DNA of 64,000 nucleotides from Calliopsis andreniformis. Taxonomy: Eukaryota; Arthropoda; Insecta; Hymenoptera; Andrenidae. Position numbers and translations under genes: made by a program. The notes beneath the pieces are model-generated. The model was not told where the DNA came from and did not search any database. It worked only from the letters and a program-made list of their open reading frames with translations. Of the stretch, positions 61,901 to 64,000 are shown piece by piece (position 1 is the stretch's first letter; each line of letters starts with the position of its first letter). The DNA lies in NCBI RefSeq assembly GCF_051401765.1, contig NW_027480494.1, positions 620,001 to 684,000 on the forward strand. Direction: 5' to 3'.

Positions 61901-64000
61901 TAGCAGCCATAGACATAATCATAGCCATAGCAGCCATAGCCATAGCCACAGCAGCCACAGCCATGGCCATAGTAGCCAAAGCCATAGCCATGGCCATAGT
62001 AGCCAAAGCCATAGCCATTGCAGCCATAGCCATAGACATAGCCATAGCCGCCAAAACCATAGCCGTAGCCATAGCCATAGCAGCCATAGCCATAGCCATA
62101 GCAGCCATACCAATGGCCATAGTAGCCAAAGCCGTAGACATAGCAGCCATAGCCATAGCCATATCCATAGCGGCCATAGCCATAGCCACAGCAGTCATAG
62201 CCATAGCCATAGCCATAACAGCCATAGCCATAGCCATAGCCATAGCCATAGCAGCCATAGCCATAGCCATAGCAGCCATAGCCATAGCCATAGCAGATAT
62301 AGCCACAGCCATAGCAGCCATAGCCATAGCCATAGCCATAGCTGCCATAGGCATAGCCATACCCATAGCAGACATAGACATAGCCATAGCAGTCATAGCC
62401 ATAGCCATAGCCATAGCCATAGCAGCCATAGCCACAGCCATAGCAGCCATAGCCATAGCCATAGCAGCCATAGCAATAGCCATAGCAGCCATAACCACAG
62501 CCATAGCAGCCATAACCATAGCCATAGCAGCCATAGCCATTGCCATAGCAGTCATAGCCATAGACATAGCCATAGCAGCTGTAGCCATTGCCAAAGCGGC
62601 CATAGCCATAGCCATAGCAGCCGTAGCCATAGCAGCCGCAGCCATAGCCAAAGCCATAGCAGCCATTGCCATAGCCATTGCAGCCATAACCACAGCCATA
62701 GCAGCCATAGCCATAGCCATAGCAGCCATAGGCATATCCATAGCAGCGAGAGCCAGAGCCGCAGCAGCCGTAGACATAGCCATATCCTTAGCAGCCATAG
62801 ACATAACCATAGCCATAGCAGCCATAACTATAGCCATAGCTGCCATAGCCATGGCCATAGTAGCCAAAGCCATAGCCATAGCAGCCATAGCCATAGACAT
62901 AGACATAGCCATAGCAGCCATAGCCATAGCCATAGCCATAGCCATAGCAGCCATAGCCATAGCCGTAGCAGCCATAGCCATAGCCATAGCAGCCATAGCA
63001 GCCATAGCGATAGCCATAGCAGCTATAGCCATAGCCATAGCAGCCATAGCGATAGCCATAGCAGCCATAGCCATAGCCATAGCAGTCATAGCCATAGCCA
63101 TAGCCATAACAGCCATAGCCATAGCAGCCATAGCCATAGCCATAGCCATAGCTGTAGCAGGCATAGCCATAGCCATAGCAGCCATAGCCATAGCCATAGC
63201 AGCCATAGCCATAGCCAGAGCAGTCATAGTCACAGCCATAGCAGTCATGGCCATAGCCATAGCAGCCATAGGCATAGCCATACCCATAGCAGCCATAGCC
63301 ATAGCCATAGCAGTCATAGCTATAGCCATAGCCATAGCAGCCATAGCCATAGCCATAGCCATAGCAGCCATAGCCATAGCCATAGCAGCCATAGCCATAG
63401 CCATACCCATTGCAGCCATAGCCATAGCCATAGCCGTCATAGCCATAGCCACAGCCATAGCAGCCATAGCCATAGCCATAGCCATAGCAGCCATAGCCAT
63501 AGCCATAGCAGCCATAGCAATAGCCATAGCAGCCATAACCACAGCCATAGCAGCCATAGCCATAGCCATAGCGGCCATAGCCATAGCCATAGCAGCCAGA
63601 GCCAGAGCCACAGCAGCCGTTGACATAGCCATAGCCTTGGCAGCCATAGACATAACCATGGCCATAGCAGCCATAGCCATAGCCATAGCAGCCATAGCCA
63701 TAGCCATAGCAGCCGTAGCGATAGCCATAGCAGCCATAGGCATACCCATAGCAGCCGGAGCCAGAGCCACTGCAGCCGTAGACATGGCCATAGCCTTAGC
63801 AGCCATAGCCATAGCCATAGCCATAGCAGCCATAGCCATAGCCATAGCAGCCATACCAATGGCCATAGTAGCCAAAGCCGTAGCCATAGCAGCCATAGCC
63901 ATAGCCATATCCATAGCGGCCATAGCCATAGCCATAGCAGTCATAGCCATAGCCATAGCCAAAGCAGCCATGGCCATAGCCATAGCCATAGCAGCCATAG
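58923..64000. repeat. Partial higher-order unit U5, truncated by the window edge
   Basis: U5 contains P (about 60,148-60,438), Q (61,919) and R (63,437); S would lie beyond the window. It lacks 21 nt near 59,700 relative to U2 and U3. A larger piece is missing in P near 60,245, where the GCTGCCATAGGCATGGCC run is absent. A further piece is missing near 61,855, where GCTATAGCCATAGCAGCC joins AGAGCC directly. Q and R lie 18,153 nt from those of U3. Confidence 0.84.

Larger units (their letters stand above)
27936..63998 (-). other. Very long stop-free frame (Ala-Met), not annotated as a gene
   Basis: On the minus strand the triplets GCT and ATG alternate, with GCT doubled every 15-27 nt. The frame has no stop from about 64,000 to the single-base deletion near 28,064, after which the frame shifts and ends at 27,936. 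The predicted chain, about 12,000 residues, is a monotonous AAMAMAM heptad pattern with scattered substitutions. It has no signal peptide, domain or composition break, and no sign of exon structure. None of its main codons is one base change from a stop, so openness is expected by composition. I treat it as a by-product of the satellite. Confidence 0.9.
1..64000. repeat. Hexamer-derived satellite array spanning the window
   Basis: Every row of the window is made of GCCATA hexamers, punctuated by GCA to give a dominant 21-nt unit, GCA followed by three GCCATA. Units with two or four hexamers (15 and 27 nt) are also common. Substituted hexamers such as GCCGTA, GACATA, CACAGC and CATAACC recur in fixed orders and serve as markers for long-range copies. 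The plus strand is richer in C than G and in A than T, so the minus strand is G/T-rich. Almost all length differences between copies are multiples of three. No homopolymer longer than four bases was seen, and there is no poly-A tail, terminal inverted repeat or target-site duplication. The array runs off both edges. Its chromosomal role (pericentromeric, subtelomeric or interstitial) cannot be told from the sequence. The satellite call is certain; the species is not determinable. Confidence 0.97.

Noticed and set aside
27936..63998. A giant minus-strand gene of about 12,000 codons (Ala-Met repeats)
   Set aside because: Its length follows from codons that cannot mutate to a stop in one step and from triplet-preserving unit changes. 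The product has no domain, signal or end structure, and the frame is broken by one base near 28,064.
1..64000. CRISPR array
   Set aside because: There are no unique spacers between repeats. The between-repeat sequence is itself repeat, the period is 6-27 nt, and no cas-like gene or leader is present.
1..64000. Telomeric repeat
   Set aside because: The hexamer GCCATA (minus strand TATGGC) is not TTAGGG, TTAGG, TTTAGGG or another telomere motif that I recognise. It is also too variable and is arranged in higher-order units.
1..64000. Centromere protein B box
   Set aside because: I saw no match to the conserved TTCG...CGGG core. The array contains almost no TTCG.

Overview
The whole window is one uninterrupted tandem-repeat (satellite or macrosatellite) array. 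I see no gene, RNA gene, transposon, CRISPR array or unique sequence from base 1 to base 64000. The ground motif is the hexamer GCCATA. It is usually grouped as GCA(GCC ATA)3, which gives a 21-nt unit, with 15-nt (two hexamers) and 27-nt (four hexamers) variants interspersed. Variant units (GTAGCC, GACATA, CACAGC, CATAACC, CCTTAGC and others) occur in fixed orders. These orders act as barcodes, so large copies of the same stretch can be recognised at many scales. Neither end of the array lies in the window.

This kind of array suggests a large eukaryotic genome with satellite DNA. Nothing in the sequence names the species, and a prokaryotic origin looks very unlikely.

Layout. 1-15.7 kb is a mosaic of shared modules, with two local duplications (about 3.4-5.7 kb at an offset of 1.28-1.30 kb, and 8.25-11.05 kb with a unit of about 1.4 kb). 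15.7-23.2 kb is built from overlapping duplications at offsets of 2.03-2.06 kb and 4.85 kb. 22.8-28.06 kb lies in a shifted codon register, bounded by two single-base indels. 27.9-47.4 kb holds three successive higher-order units, U1 (6083 nt), U2 (6471 nt) and U3 (about 6.88 kb). They match each other far better than neighbouring basic units do, and differ mainly by block deletions. 47.4-55.7 kb is a mosaic patched from blocks also seen at 20.8-28.5 kb. 55.7-64 kb contains a partial fourth and fifth higher-order unit.

Reading frames. Five of the six frames have almost no stops because of the motif itself. One minus-strand frame, reading GCT/ATG (Ala-Met), is open for about 36 kb. None of its main codons can become a stop by one base change, so its length is not evidence for a protein. 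I annotate no coding sequence. The most interesting content is the record of array evolution: a homogenised higher-order repeat, a 414-nt block deletion, a unit-boundary recombination junction, and a pair of compensating 1-nt indels 5.25 kb apart. All comparisons were made by eye using landmark motifs, not by computed alignment.
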